A program made the position numbers and the translations under genes. Under the pieces are notes generated by a model, which was not told the DNA's origin, searched no databases, and saw nothing but the letters and a program-made list of their open reading frames with translations. A DNA stretch of 64,000 nucleotides. Origin: Corinectria fuckeliana. Lineage: Eukaryota; Ascomycota; Sordariomycetes; Hypocreales; Nectriaceae. Shown piece by piece: positions 9,696 to 20,815 of the stretch. The stretch spans positions 111,912 through 175,911 of the forward strand of contig WPDH01000057.1 in the NCBI GenBank assembly GCA_019137255.1. Direction: 5' to 3'. Within the stretch, counting starts at the first letter, position 1, and each line of letters begins with the position of its first letter.

Positions 9696-11856
9696 CTATT
9701 TGGTCTTATTTTTGGGCGAAACCCTTTTGCTTTCTTCCGAGCTTGCTACGCCAGTCGTTGTCACCACGCCACCTGCAGCCCGACTTGCGCCGATACTGAT
9801 ACCACGCCCGTCGCGCATGCCGTCGACACTTATGCTACTGCAAGCGCTTCCTCGACGTAAGCTACTGCTTTTAGTCTTCGTCGTAGTCGGTGACTCGCCA
9901 CCGTCTGTTCCGCCGTCCGGCGAGTCGTTCTCTGATACTCGTCCCGTTCGAGGGAGGTCTGGGGTAACCGGGCGGGAATCTTCGTCGATAACTGTCGGGA
10001 GATTGGCCCTCTTCCGAGTCGAGTTCCGTGGTGAGGGAATCGTAGTCGCAGTCTCCCGTGCTCGATGCGGAGTGGGAGGGCCACCGCCGGTGACTTCGCT
10101 AGTGGCCAAGGTCGTGGATGACTCGCTCTCGCTACCTCGAGAATATGCGTATGGGTAGCCTGATCCATTGAGGCTCTCTTGCCTGCTAACAAAATACCTG
10201 TCGTATTCTTCCTTTGAGTGTTCGGCATCCGTGAAGCTGTCAAGGGCGTCAAAGACGTGCTTGAAGACTTGTACATCAACGTCCCTAGCCCATAGAAAGT
10301 CGAGATGTTCGTAGTGAGGGATCTCGGTCGCAACCGTTTGCGGTGGTAGCTCCTTGAGCATAGCCTTGATGTCCACCAGGGAGTCGCTGCCTCCATAAAC
10401 CAACACGATGGGTGTCCTGATGTTGCGTGTCGGATATTTGGCCACCTTCGAGTACTTGTTGGCTGAGCTCACACTCATCGGCGCGTGGACATCGTCGTCA
10501 TACATCTGGAAACACTTATTCCGAATGATATGGAACCAGTGGACCACACTCTTTGTGCTCGTGAAGGAGTACAGATGAGGGTATGCCGCCAATTTTTGAC
10601 TCGCTGATATGTTTTTGGTCTGCCAGTTGAATAAGAACGACAGGCCCATGTCGATGAGCTGGGTGAAGATGGGCGGGTACAGCAGGGATTCCCACATAGT
10701 TGCCGAGCTCAGAATGGATCGCCGACCGAACAGCAGATACAGGACCTGAGGAGATGCCTTGACCAGGGAATCGACAACTCCGTTTGAAAGACCCACTGGC
10801 GACATGGCTGGTGCAAGGGCAATGAAGACGTTGACCTGGTTGTTAAGCTTGGGGTGAATGGCAAGACTAGCAAAGGCCTGAGCCGTGCCTTGAGAGAAGC
10901 CAACGTACGATAGGCTCTGCTGTTGAGTTGTGTCGAGGATATACGCGATGCTGTCGGGGATGTCGTGGAATGCAAACTCGTCAATGGAAAAGTCCCAGAA
11001 CTTGACCGACGTGGGTGAGCAATTGATGGACTTTTTTGAATACTTGTTTCCGCGATTGTTGCCAAACTATCCAGTTAGTGGTGAACTTGCACATTGAAGG
11101 ACAAAAACGTACCCAGACATCAAAGCCCCTCTCCACGAGCTCAAACGCGAGACATCTCTTGTCGTCGGTGAGGGCTACCCACACCTCTGAGTTCATGAGC
11201 AGGCCATGGTGTAGATACGCGACCCGCTTCTTCATGCTTGACGGCCCGCTGTTCACCTTTTGACCCTCCTCACCCTTCCGCCATTGTAGCCGATGGACGC
11301 CGAGGAGATATCCATCCTTGGTTTGTACAATGTGTTCTTCGGCCTCGTACCCCCATATTCGGCATAGTTCAACAAAGTCGGGCGCATCCCGTATCGAGTT
11401 CGAAATAACTATTGCCGAGTGTTAAGAAATGGACAAGAATCGAAAGGCAGAGATAGATGACCGACTTTTGTGTCGACTCTCCGCCCGTTTTTGGGCTGGC
11501 GTCGTGAGCCAATTAAAGATCCGGCGCGAGGCTCGATAGCATAGCGAAACGAGGAACGGCGCTGGGGGTCTTGATATCAGCTCGGGTCACGCTTCTAGAC
11601 CGCCAGAATAGACAGCACGCAGACTTACGCAAGGCCAAGGTCAGAATGCGAATAAAAGCTTCCAGGCCCACAAGGATAAAGGACGCAAAAAGCGCAAAAT
11701 ACTCGGTACTGCGCGCATCACGGGTCAGTGATGCTCGGATCAATGCACGCGCCAGGACACAGCGAACGACATGCGAGAGGCGAGAGGCGAGAGGCGACAA
11801 AGTCGAGGAAGGGGCCAAACTCACGGACGCAGCCTACCGAGGAACGGGACAGGCAT
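9696..11856 (-). CDS. TGL1: Steryl ester hydrolase / ab-hydrolase-associated lipase (TGL1/YEH type)
   Basis: Five coding exons rebuilt by frame: 11856-11825, 11708-11629, 11561-11466, 11408-11113, 11066-9696 (624 residues). Splicing yields MPVPFLGRLRP then TEYFALFASFILVGLEAFIR, an N-terminal hydrophobic membrane hairpin, then the lipase-associated motif HIVQTKDGYLLGVHRL, YLHHGLLMNSEVWV (oxyanion region) and GNNRGNKYSKK. The catalytic triad is visible: GFSQG near residue 222, Asp in VYGGSDSLVD near 393, His in HYEHLDFLW near 419. Family members sit on lipid droplets or membranes and cleave sterol esters to free sterol and fatty acid. The last 170 residues are Ser/Thr/Pro-rich and likely disordered and phosphorylated. 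One donor (GTCGGT, intron 3 from the start) is weak but the frame demands it. Fold is certain; the exact paralogue (TGL1 versus YEH1/2) is not. Confidence 0.9.
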
Positions 11857-12531
11857 TGCGAAGCGATCTTGAGGGGTTCAAGGTCTAGAAAATGCTGAGA
11901 CCGCGCCGCGGCCGGTCATGAAGGGCGAGATGCTGGAGGGATGGTAGTTCCGAGATTCGGTCCAGGGGTTGGCGACGTGGATGTATGATATTTGGTTGGG
12001 GGGAGCTTGAGGAGGCGATGTCACATGCCATTCGGGGGGGGGGGGCAACGTTGGCGGGATCATGACCTCAGTGGATTAGGCGAGATGGGAGCTAATTCCA
12101 AGGACCACCTCTGTACCTAGCAGGCTTACACAACGAATAGACGAAAGATAAAGGAGTGTATACGTGTGGAAAGAAAAAAAACCCTCAAATAATTTTGTTC
12201 GAGAAAGCCACATTATCAACGAGTTACCATACCTCCTACCTAACTAACTTACACTATTTGGTGTAAGACAGCTCATCCAATCTGCTGGCTGAGTGGGTAC
12301 CTGCAGTATTAGTAGCAGCCAGCACCATTTTCGTACTTAGTGATCTCCGCTAGGTACCTAATTCAAGGAGGCTGGAACGCTGTGGCTCGCCTCCCTCACG
12401 CCACATGGCAGGGAACCCCTCGAACCAATCACAAGTTGACCGCATAAGCACATTGCTGAAGCCTCGCCAGCTTTTCGACCCGGTCCATCACCTGAGCCGC
12501 GCTCTCCTCGACGAAACCAGCCCTCCCAAGA
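11857..12531. promoter_or_regulatory. Divergent promoter region TGL1-like / PET191
   Basis: 675 bases between outward-facing starts. Holds a ten-base G run near 12036, several GTACCTA-type half sites (about 12113, 12233, 12297) and one exact TAGGTACCTA palindrome at 12351-12360. Confidence 0.5.
12351..12360. promoter_or_regulatory. TAGGTACCTA palindrome
   Basis: Exact 10-bp palindrome, about 170 bp upstream of the PET191 ATG. One of five exact copies in the window; function unknown. Confidence 0.4.
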
Positions 12532-13012
12532 ATGCCCAGCTCATGCAAAGAACTGCGTACGCACCCTGCAACTCCGCAATCTTGCGGCACCTCACAAACT
12601 GACAAGTCTCCTAGGCGAGGCCCTCGCGCAGTGCCTCCAGGAATCCGACTGCGTCATGGTCGACCGCAACCGAGCCGGCGACTGCCTCCGCGAACCCCTC
12701 GTCGACACCCTCCCCCTCAAGTGCCGCCAGCTCAAGAAGGGCTTCGGCGACTGCAAGCGCGGCATGGTGGACATGCGCAAGCGCTTCCGCGGCAACATGC
12801 CCGTGCAGTACCGCACCATGGAGCAGGCCGAGGCGGGCAAGGGCTACCAGCTGTACGCCGGCCGGCCGGCCTTTGCGGGCTCCGTCAGGGAGACGGACGG
12901 CAACGAGCCGATCCCCGAGGACTGGCGGGATGTGGAGAATGAAAAGTACATGCTGGAGAAGCAGCAGCAGCTGCAAAAACAGCAAAAACAGCAGGAACAA
13001 CAGAAGAAGTGA
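12532..13012 (+). CDS. PET191: Cytochrome c oxidase assembly factor PET191 (COA5)
   Basis: Exons 12532-12556 and 12615-13012, 140 residues. The 25-nt first exon encodes MPSSCKEL; splicing (GTACGC...CTAG, 58 nt) continues as REALAQCLQESDCVMV, reproducing the family N terminus with its twin-Cys pattern. Later come DCLREP, LKCRQLKKGFGDCKRGMVDMRKRF and a YRTMEQA block. PET191 is a CHCH-like protein of the mitochondrial intermembrane space needed to assemble cytochrome c oxidase; the paired CX9C-like cysteines are oxidised on import. The C terminus is longer than yeast Pet191 and ends in a Gln/Lys-rich run (QQQLQKQQKQQEQQKK), probably a disordered extension. Very confident identification. Confidence 0.95.
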
Positions 13013-14220
13013 AAGGTATCATATGGTTGGCGTTTATGGTGGTTTACAGGCACGATGTTGTGTGAACCATTGCTTTTCAGGCATTTTACACTACCTCTTC
13101 CCTCCTTCTCGGATCTATGTGTTTATTATGTATCTTAGCCTGCTGTATATGTGTAACAACACCAATGACGAACAAAGAGACGAATAGATATATACTTGCC
13201 CATGGGCCATGGCACAACTACTGGCAGTAAGTAGGTTTGTTGTCCTGGAAAGCAAGTCCACTCCTCAACGGGGTTTGCATGCCATGAACGACATGGGACT
13301 AGTTCCGTACCACAACATCCTTGCCTTAGTGTATGTAGACGCCGCCTGACAACTCGGATGATTTCTTACACTCGTAGGGCTGTAAGACAATGACAAGCGC
13401 TGAATCGAGAATTGCATCACCGTTGATTGCGTATTCACTTTACGTCTCCGTTTCGCGTCTAGCATTCCCTTCACGTACATGGACAGTCTCCGGCTGAATC
13501 CACCAGCAAGGGACCTCAATGAATGAACTCCCGAGCCCCTGATGCTGTCGTGGCCACTACGTACTACATATGTAGTTACCCAACCGCTGGCGCCTTAGAA
13601 CAGCCCGTAGCCCCCGTACCTACTTATTTATTAGTGGGTGTGAAGTACGCGTATACCAAGGCGAAAGGCGCAGGTGACCAGCGAATCCCCAGCCTCTGTT
13701 AGCCCAAGCTGGAAATTACTCCCGTGCCGTCCACTGCAGGACCTGCAGCGCTGCGTAACGGAACGAGCGGCCGGGCCTGAGGTGATTATCCAGATGTGAT
13801 CGATCACCTACTTAGGGCTGGGTGTGACTTGGCAAATAAACGCCCAACCGCCGAGTCTAGATTTTTTTTCCAAGTTAACTTAATCTAATCTAGGCCATGG
13901 ACCATTCCTCCTTCATCTGCCATTGTCCTCCCTCAAGCCGTGTCTGCAAGTTGGCGCCGTCCTAGAATTCACCTCCATCTCTCCCTTTCTTATGTACTAA
14001 AACTCCCCAACACCCCCCACTCGCTCCCTATTACATACTCTCCACGTAACCTAGATAATCATCCATCCTCAACGTCCCAGACGCCACCGCAGCAAACTTT
14101 CGTCATAGGCCGCACTCCTGACCTCATCGCCTCTCCCACCTCGAACTCGGTTTACACCTCGATTTACACCTCAAGCTCCGGCAGAGGCCGCGCGCCTTAC
14201 CGACGGTGACGGCCGGCACC
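13013..14220. other. Intergenic region upstream of the PPN2-like gene
   Basis: About 1.2 kb. The right third (about 13900-14200) is strongly C/T-rich, as expected for a fungal promoter and leader. A GGTGACCAGCGAATCCC string at about 13673 resembles part of 5S rRNA but has no matching flanks. No gene supported. Confidence 0.45.
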
Positions 14221-15636
14221 ATGTCCTTCATGATCAGCGCTGCGCAACGGCGCTTCCTCGTCCTCGCCTCGACACTCTTCTTCATGTCGAGCCTCTTCAT
14301 CTGCGTCTCCCGCCTCGTCTCCATGTCTTTCGAGCCCCTAATACTCCACCCCGACGAGCCCGAGCCCGCCATCGAACTCTCCAAGGCCGACTTCTCCATG
14401 TCCTACGGCACCTACGGCCGCCCGGCCTACGACGGCATCAACCTGATGGGCGAGCTTCCCACCCAGTACATCCCCACCCAACACAATAAGCGGAGGTTAG
14501 TTGTCGTCGGCGACATCCACGGCATGCTCGACCCCCTCAACGCCCTCCTCAAGAAGACCGGATTCGACCCTGCCAACGATCACCTCATCTCCGTCGGCGA
14601 CATCGTCAACAAGGGGCCCAAGTCCGCCGAGGTTGTCGCCCGCCTCATGGAGCTCAACGCCAGCGCCGTCCGCGGCAACCACGAAGACCGCGTCCTGGTG
14701 GCGTGGGCCGGTGTGAAGGAGCAGCAAGGTGTCGAGGCATACCTGGACTCGGACAACTTTGCCGCTCATCGGAGCGAGTCCAACGATCTCAAGACAGCAC
14801 GCAGCCTCAACGAAACGCAAATCGAGTGGCTGCGAAACCTCCCCGTGATCCTGACCATCGATTACATGTCGCTGTACATTGTTCATGCCGGTCTCGTCCC
14901 CGGCGTCCCCCTCCACGCCCAGGACCCCTGGGCCGTCATGAACATGCGAACCATTCGTTTCCCCCGCGAGGAGTTCCGCATCAACGAGATAGAGAAGAAG
15001 AAGAAGGCGGAAGAAAAGAAGAAGAAGGAAGATGAAGAGAGGAAGAAGAAAGAATTCCAGCAAAGAAGTGAGAAAAGGGCCAGCGAGAACGCCGATGACT
15101 TTGACCGCAACGCCGAGGCTGGCTACCTCGCTGCTGCAGCAGACCTGGCTGAGGCAAACCAAGAGACCAGTGCAAAATCCAAAGCCAAGGCATCCAACTC
15201 CTTGTCCCATGACGCCACTGGTTCTCGCTCCGGCACAGCATCCCATACCGCGGGCTCCAAAACCGCCGCCACCGCCGAAGCCGGCCCCGTAGCTGGTGCT
15301 CCCGACCCCGCCGATTCCGACCCCGATTCCGACTTGGAGCTATCTAGCCCCGACCACGATGTCTGGATCCCCGTCGACGGCCGCGAAGGCAAGCCCTGGT
15401 CCCGCATCTGGAACCACTTCCAGAAGCACTCCCGCGACTCCCAGCGCCGATCCATCATCTATGGCCACGACGCCAAGCGCGGCTACCAGGAGGACGCGTA
15501 CACATTCGGCCTCGACTCGGGCTGCGTCAAGGGCAATGCCCTGACGGCACTCGTCATCGCCGCCGCAGACGAGGGCAGCTGGAACCACACCACCATCCAG
15601 GTCATGTGTAAGGAGCCCAAGAGCAGCTGGTGGTGA
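14221..15636 (+). CDS. PPN2: Membrane-anchored metallophosphatase, PPN2 (endopolyphosphatase)-like
   Basis: Single exon, 471 residues; start at ATG 14221 (the frame continues upstream only through a GTG). Residues about 9-35 form one transmembrane segment (FLVLASTLFFMSSLFICVS), giving a type II signal-anchor. The catalytic domain has the PPP-type motifs VVVGDIHGMLD (about residue 95), SVGDIVNKGP, AVRGNHEDR, YIVHAGLVPG and IIYGHDAKRGYQ (about 412). This layout, a short N terminus plus TM plus a bacterial-type PPP domain, matches yeast YNL217W (Ppn2), a vacuolar Zn-dependent endopolyphosphatase. Unusual: between the catalytic blocks lies an insertion of roughly 150 residues, first Lys/Glu-rich (KKKAEEKKKKEDEERKKKE), then Ala/Ser/Asp-rich, probably a disordered loop. 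Function is inferred from family resemblance. Confidence 0.8.
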   Translation: MSFMISAAQRRFLVLASTLFFMSSLFICVSRLVSMSFEPLILHPDEPEPAIELSKADFSMSYGTYGRPAYDGINLMGELPTQYIPTQHNKRRLVVVGDIHGMLDPLNALLKKTGFDPANDHLISVGDIVNKGPKSAEVVARLMELNASAVRGNHEDRVLVAWAGVKEQQGVEAYLDSDNFAAHRSESNDLKTARSLNETQIEWLRNLPVILTIDYMSLYIVHAGLVPGVPLHAQDPWAVMNMRTIRFPREEFRINEIEKKKKAEEKKKKEDEERKKKEFQQRSEKRASENADDFDRNAEAGYLAAAADLAEANQETSAKSKAKASNSLSHDATGSRSGTASHTAGSKTAATAEAGPVAGAPDPADSDPDSDLELSSPDHDVWIPVDGREGKPWSRIWNHFQKHSRDSQRRSIIYGHDAKRGYQEDAYTFGLDSGCVKGNALTALVIAAADEGSWNHTTIQVMCKEPKSSWW

Positions 15637-16058
15637 CGGGACCGGGAATAGACGATACTAGAGCATCATTTGCACCTGCAACAACATAATGAGTTTTTTT
15701 TTAGTTTTTTTTGGAGAGTTGTTTGAAAGCCAGAGAGGCCAGTCAGTTTACGATGCGGCGAAGGGCGCTATTGCTGGCGTTGGAGGTTATCCATGGGTTT
15801 TCAGCTGATGGCAATGCCAAACATTGAAGTATGTTGACTTGAGCAGCACAATATGGGCTTCACTGAATTTGATAAGAGTTATATGCTACACTGATATGTC
15901 CAGATCGCGGGTTTCATTCAATTAAACCGCAGCCTGCTGCTGACTGCTAAAGACGCCTTTTTGTTTCGTGCCTTGCCTTCCCAATGCCGTAACCAAATTG
16001 CGCGACCTTTTTTTGTTGAGCTGCTCATCCATCATCCTCACCTTCATGCCTACGCTGT
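15637..16058. other. Intergenic, convergent 3' ends
   Basis: About 420 bases between the PPN2-like and Tudor-SN stop codons. T-rich runs near 15694-15710 could serve 3'-end formation. Nothing else seen. Confidence 0.45.
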
Positions 16059-18710
16059 CTAATCCTCGGTAATATCACCATACTCCCACATGCCCAAGCG
16101 GTCCTGCTTGGCCTGGCTCTCAACCTCCTTGAGGTGCTTCAGGTAAGACTCAAACGCCTTGCTGCGCTCCCACGCCTTGAGCTTCTTGGGCACCATGCCG
16201 TAGCCGCTGGCCACCACCTCCTTGTTGATGGAGTCGTTGGGGCCGGGCAATTCGTTGTCTTTGGGATCATAGAGAGTGATGTAGCTCACGTTCTCCTTGT
16301 TGTCCACAAAGTCAAAGCTGCCGACCAGGCGCTTGCCCTCCGTCAGCTCAGCGATGACGCCGATCGCATCGGCAAAGTAGTCGGCGCCAGTCGGCAGCTG
16401 CACGAACGACAGAGACGCGTCGACGGCCTGCGGCTTGAGCTTCTGCGCGCTGAACTGAGGCTGGTCTAGAGGTCGCAGCTTGGCCCAGGGGATCTTCTCG
16501 CTGTTGCCGTAGTCGATGTACATGACCTCGGCGACCTTGGCAGCGCGGTCGTTGGCTCGGACACGTCCTCGGTACCATTGGCCGTCGGCAGAAAACTTGG
16601 CCGACACGTACTCGCCAGTCTTGGGCGCGTCCTTGAGAGGCTTGCTGTTCTTGGAGTCCAGGTGGAACTTGCCAAACTCCCTCATCAGACTCTCCAGAGC
16701 CGCTGTTCCCTTGCCGATTTCCTGGATCTTAATCTTGCCGTTGCCGTCAATGTTCGTAATGACCACGTCTCGGTAGTCGGTAGGCTTCTTGTCCAAAGAG
16801 ACCTCTGTCTCCTCAACAGCCTCGACCTGCTCCTCCTCGGCCTCCTCATCTTGCGAGGGGTCCCAGTCGTGGAACAGACCCTTGCGGCCTTCCTTGGCCC
16901 GCTTCTCCGCGGCGAACAGCTCGGCTGCGTTACCGGATTTCTCAGCAGAGTAGGCGTGAACGGTGGCGAGACCCTCTTCAACTAGCACCTTGGTGAAGTT
17001 TTCCCGGTTGATGTACAGATCGCCAATGAAACCACCAACCTTGTCCATGTCGTGAATGTCCACCTCACAATCTCGTTGATTGCACCGGCGGTTGGCGAGG
17101 TCAAGGGCCTCCTTGCCAAAGGGCTCGCCGCCCTCGCCGTCAGCTCGAGGAGCACGGGGTGCGCGGATGCCACCCAGGACCATGGTAAGCTTGACGTTCT
17201 CGCGAGGGATCAGGATGGTGAATCGGGAACCAGCCTTGCAAAAGTCGACAATAGCGGGGACCTTCTTCTGTCGCTGGAGGGTGGCCAGCATGATCTTGGC
17301 CTTTTGAGTGCTCTCGGAGAGGTCCAAGTACTGTCGCGCCTTCTGGGGCTTGCCAGACCACATACCCTTCTTGTCATCCTTGGCCTTCTCCTGAGCAGCC
17401 AGCAGCTCATCGTAGTTGGGGGCTCGGTCGGTGTCGTCCTTTCGGTGTCGAATAACGGAGGCCCATCCAGACTCGACGAGAAGCAGACCAATGTTCTTGC
17501 CCTTTTCGGTAACGGTAGCAACCTCTCTAGCCTCGAAGCCCTCAGTAGGGGGCTTAGTTCCATCAACGCTGATACGGACTTGCTTGCCAATCAACTTTTG
17601 TCGGAGGAACTCCTTGGCCTCGTCTCGGAAAGGGCTCTCGGAAGGCTCTCCAGCACGCGGTCCTCGAACACTGCTGAAGCTGATTCGCTTGTCTGTGGCG
17701 CCAGCCTTGGTCTTGACAAGGATAGTGTCGGCGCCGAGAATCTTGGTGACCACCATGTCCTGGTTACCACCCTCGGTCTTGGCGACGTGGTTCTTGTGGA
17801 GTCGTAACTTCTTGGACTGGGCCTGCTTCTCAGCAGCGCGGAGGGCAGCCATCTTTTCGCCTAGCATAGTAGAGTGAAAGTCGTTACATCGCGCCAAGCC
17901 ATCCTGCAGCAGGAATTCGGCAATGTTTCCTCGGGGGTGGAGGACGGTTGCGACGAGCTGGCCCTGAGGGCTGGCGCCGACAATCTCGACCTTGACCTTA
18001 CGCTGGAGCAGTCTCGTCTCGACGAAGACTCGAGCCTCGTTTCCGTACTCCTCCGCTGGTTGGGTAGCGCCGGTTGAAGGCAGAGTCCTCTCAGTTGACG
18101 GTGTTCGGATACCGGCAAGCAGGGTCATGGGCTGAACGTGCTTCTTCTCTGAGAGCAGGAGTCTCACCAGCAGTCGGTCACCGCTGAGAACTCGCTCAAC
18201 GATACCGTCTACCGTCTTTCCCTTCCACTCCTTCAGAAAGTCAGGGCTACCGAGGTCATTCTGCACCTCAATGATTCCACCAACGCCGACCCAGAGACCC
18301 TTGTCGTCGGCCTTGGCCGAGGCCTCAAGCTGACGGAGCTTCTCGAGTCGCTCAACGATCTCCTCTGACTCCTCCTTGCGACCAGCATCCTCGCGAACCT
18401 TGAGCCAGCCAGCCTTGACGAGCTCGTCAGGCAGGTCAGTTCCATCCTTGAGCTGGGCGCTACCAAACTCTCGTCCAGAGGTAGGGATAGTGTAGAGAAC
18501 GGTGCATTGGACAGGCTTGCCGACGACGAGGTTTCGGAGGTACTCGCGGGACTGGAAGGCGAAAGGCTCGTCGCCCTCGCGCTTCAGGTGAGGCGCAGAC
18601 ACATAAGCAAGAGAGAAGGTTCGCTCGGCAGTTGGGTTGTTGGGGCTGGTCAGTATGAGAGTGTCACCACTGAGCACACTCTTGACATTGCCGACGAAGG
18701 TTTTGGACAT
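16059..18710 (-). CDS. SND1: Tudor staphylococcal nuclease (Tudor-SN / SND1)
   Basis: Single exon of 883 residues, ATG at 18710. Four successive staphylococcal-nuclease-like (OB-fold) units can be read: VKSVLSGDTLILTS (near residue 10), IVERVLSGDRLLVRLL (near 170), VVTKILGADTILVKT (near 320) and AIVDFCKAGSRFTILIP (near 490). Then a Tudor domain near 690-750 with GEYVSAKFSADGQWYRGRV and YIDYGNSEKIPW, whose aromatic cage would bind methylarginine, followed by a split fifth SN unit ending in LGMWEYGD. This is the complete 4xSN-Tudor-SN architecture of SND1. Such proteins bind and can cut structured or edited RNA, act in stress granules, transcription and splicing, and interact with small-RNA pathways in animals. 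Cytoplasmic or nuclear; no signal peptide. Confidence 0.95.
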   Translation of the reverse strand: MSKTFVGNVKSVLSGDTLILTSPNNPTAERTFSLAYVSAPHLKREGDEPFAFQSREYLRNLVVGKPVQCTVLYTIPTSGREFGSAQLKDGTDLPDELVKAGWLKVREDAGRKEESEEIVERLEKLRQLEASAKADDKGLWVGVGGIIEVQNDLGSPDFLKEWKGKTVDGIVERVLSGDRLLVRLLLSEKKHVQPMTLLAGIRTPSTERTLPSTGATQPAEEYGNEARVFVETRLLQRKVKVEIVGASPQGQLVATVLHPRGNIAEFLLQDGLARCNDFHSTMLGEKMAALRAAEKQAQSKKLRLHKNHVAKTEGGNQDMVVTKILGADTILVKTKAGATDKRISFSSVRGPRAGEPSESPFRDEAKEFLRQKLIGKQVRISVDGTKPPTEGFEAREVATVTEKGKNIGLLLVESGWASVIRHRKDDTDRAPNYDELLAAQEKAKDDKKGMWSGKPQKARQYLDLSESTQKAKIMLATLQRQKKVPAIVDFCKAGSRFTILIPRENVKLTMVLGGIRAPRAPRADGEGGEPFGKEALDLANRRCNQRDCEVDIHDMDKVGGFIGDLYINRENFTKVLVEEGLATVHAYSAEKSGNAAELFAAEKRAKEGRKGLFHDWDPSQDEEAEEEQVEAVEETEVSLDKKPTDYRDVVITNIDGNGKIKIQEIGKGTAALESLMREFGKFHLDSKNSKPLKDAPKTGEYVSAKFSADGQWYRGRVRANDRAAKVAEVMYIDYGNSEKIPWAKLRPLDQPQFSAQKLKPQAVDASLSFVQLPTGADYFADAIGVIAELTEGKRLVGSFDFVDNKENVSYITLYDPKDNELPGPNDSINKEVVASGYGMVPKKLKAWERSKAFESYLKHLKEVESQAKQDRLGMWEYGDITED

Positions 18711-19821
18711 GATGAAGGCAGTACAGAGGCGAGACGGGGAGGTCTACAAAAAGGGGTCTAGGTCAGTACAAGTGCCAGTTGTCGTACAATTGGTAGATCA
18801 TGAGATGGAGGGAGGGGCGTTTGGAAGGAAACGAAAGCTGTTTTGACACAGCATGGATTGGTCCCCTGTAGCTATTCAAGTCGGTTTTCAGTGCATGTGC
18901 AATACATGAAACCATTTGCGAAGGATCAAGCTTGATGCTAGCTAAGCTCCAGTTCTCAGCTCATCTCGAGTCGTTGACACCGCCAGATGGACATGAGTGG
19001 AGTGTAGTGGCGCGGGGAAGGACGGGTGCTTGCAGTCGATCTAACGTACCTGGGTAGGAGAGAAGCAAAACTGCAATGGGTTGTAGCCTTGTTCAGAAGC
19101 TCGGAAAGCTCAAAACAAGGACGATTTGGGAGAAAAGGAGCAAAGGAGAGGGCTTCGTCCAAGCTTGTGGAGTTGAGGACGAGATCGTGTGCTTTGTGGA
19201 AAGGTGTCCGGAAGGTGAATTCGCCGCTAAATGGCAAAATGTGGGGACGGAGCTTCAGGGACCTTTTTGGAGGGCGGGCCCCTAAGCGAAGAGAAGCACG
19301 CGAACGCGGGGCAGAGAGCACAGTGATTAAAAGTGAGGCTAGAGCTGTTGATCTGCTTAATTAGAGCTGAAGCTCTCGGAGGCTCAGCATCAGTGAGTCG
19401 GGAACGGGAGTACTCATTGTTCTACAGCTTACAATCACACAAGGCGTTGTTCCTACCGTTGCAAGGTGAATCCGGGCGTGTCGTACGTTAGGGCATCGGG
19501 CCTTGTCTACCTTGTACTGTACGATAGGTGGGCAATAGTTGAATAGACTGATCCATCCTCTTCGACTTCCGATTACCCCTCCTCCCCCGCGTGGCAACAT
19601 GATGTCAATGCACAGACACGGGATGTACACACCACATGGCTTAGTCTAGGCCAAAGCACGGCAGCCCATAGAGATGCGCCTTCACGATGCTGCATTTGAT
19701 ACGTCATCATCGCTTGGTATTTTTCATTCAGCTATTCTGACATCGAGTTCACATTTATACTCGCGTGGGAGTAGACTCGAACATCCGCTTTTGATCAAAC
19801 AAGCTCGTACTAGTTTTCAAT
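18711..19821. other. Intergenic region upstream of SND1
   Basis: About 1.1 kb between the SND1 start and the SOD1 stop, both on the minus strand. Only short unsupported frames; nothing else seen. Confidence 0.45.
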
Positions 19822-20815
19822 CTAGTTGGAGATACCAATGACACCTAGGGGAGAGTAATTAGCACGAGAATGAATAGCGACACGGGGCAATCTGCACATA
19901 CCGCAAGCGGGTCGGAGACCAGCGTTGCCAGTTTGGGTAGACAGCTCATGGCCACCAAGACCGAGGTCATCAGTGCCACCGTGAACAACGACGGTTCGCT
20001 AATGTGTGATTAGCATTGGAAGCTTTTTTGGATGCCGGGAGCATTTAATTACGCCAATGATGGACTGAGGGCCGATCAGCTTAATGAGAGAGTCCTGGGT
20101 AGAGCCCTTGGCAACACCCTCAGCATCGGTCTTGATGTTGCCGAGGTCACCGACGTGACGCTCGTCGGCGGTGGGCGCACCGTGGGTCTTGCCGAAGGGG
20201 TTGACTGTCAAGATTCCGGGTCAGTTGTTGGGCCTCCGAGCCGTGTGTGAGACGGCTTCCGCAGAGGCGTCCCGGTGCGGGTGGAGACTCACAGTGAGGG
20301 CCAGCAGAGGTGCAGCCGTTGGTGTTGTCACCAAAGGTGTGGACGTGGAAGCCACGTTCGGCGTTGGCGTCGTTGCCGGCGATATCCCAGCTGATGGTGG
20401 TGGGAGCGGATTCGGACTCCTGCTCGAAGACGACGGTTCCGCTAACCTTGGAGTCACCACGGACGACAGCAACTACACGCAGACGCGTATTAGCCAATGT
20501 CCTTCAAGACGTAAACGATAGACAGGCGATAGGGCAGGATGAGCTCCATTCAGGGAGCCGAACCCTGCTCTGCGAATGGCCATCAAGGGACTCATCGCGA
20601 GACGTCATGGCTCCCTTGAGCGTAGGGCTGAGGCCATCAAGGTCCGGCGCGGTGCGATCCGTCCATCCCGGAAACCCGCTCAAACCAGCTCGAACCCCCT
20701 CCCCCGAGGTCAAGCCCGCATGTGGCCATAGGTATATGGTGTATAAAGAAAGGACGAGCCCTCGAACGTTCCGGAGAAAACTGGAGACGTGCAGATGCGT
20801 ACCTGCTTTGACCAT
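19822..20815 (-). CDS. SOD1: Cu/Zn superoxide dismutase
   Basis: Five exons: 20815-20803, 20472-20293, 20204-20053, 19998-19902, 19844-19822, giving exactly 154 residues, the usual fungal length. Exon 1 is 13 nt (MVKA plus one base). The spliced protein has every hallmark: [14 protein letters not shown] (copper ligands, disulphide Cys), [16 protein letters not shown] and ERHVGDLGN (zinc ligands), [14 protein letters not shown] (last copper His and metal loop) and [14 protein letters not shown] (active-site Arg and second disulphide Cys). It converts superoxide to peroxide and oxygen in the cytosol and mitochondrial intermembrane space. Intron 1 is 330 nt, several times longer than the other introns here (54-88 nt). 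Certain. Confidence 0.97.

Noticed and set aside
13673..13690. String resembling the end of 5S rRNA (GGTGACCAGCGAATCCC)
   Set aside because: The upstream 5S core is absent; match is too short to be a gene or clear relic.
17052..17807. 251-codon plus-strand frame over SND1
   Set aside because: Antisense shadow of a clear multi-domain protein.
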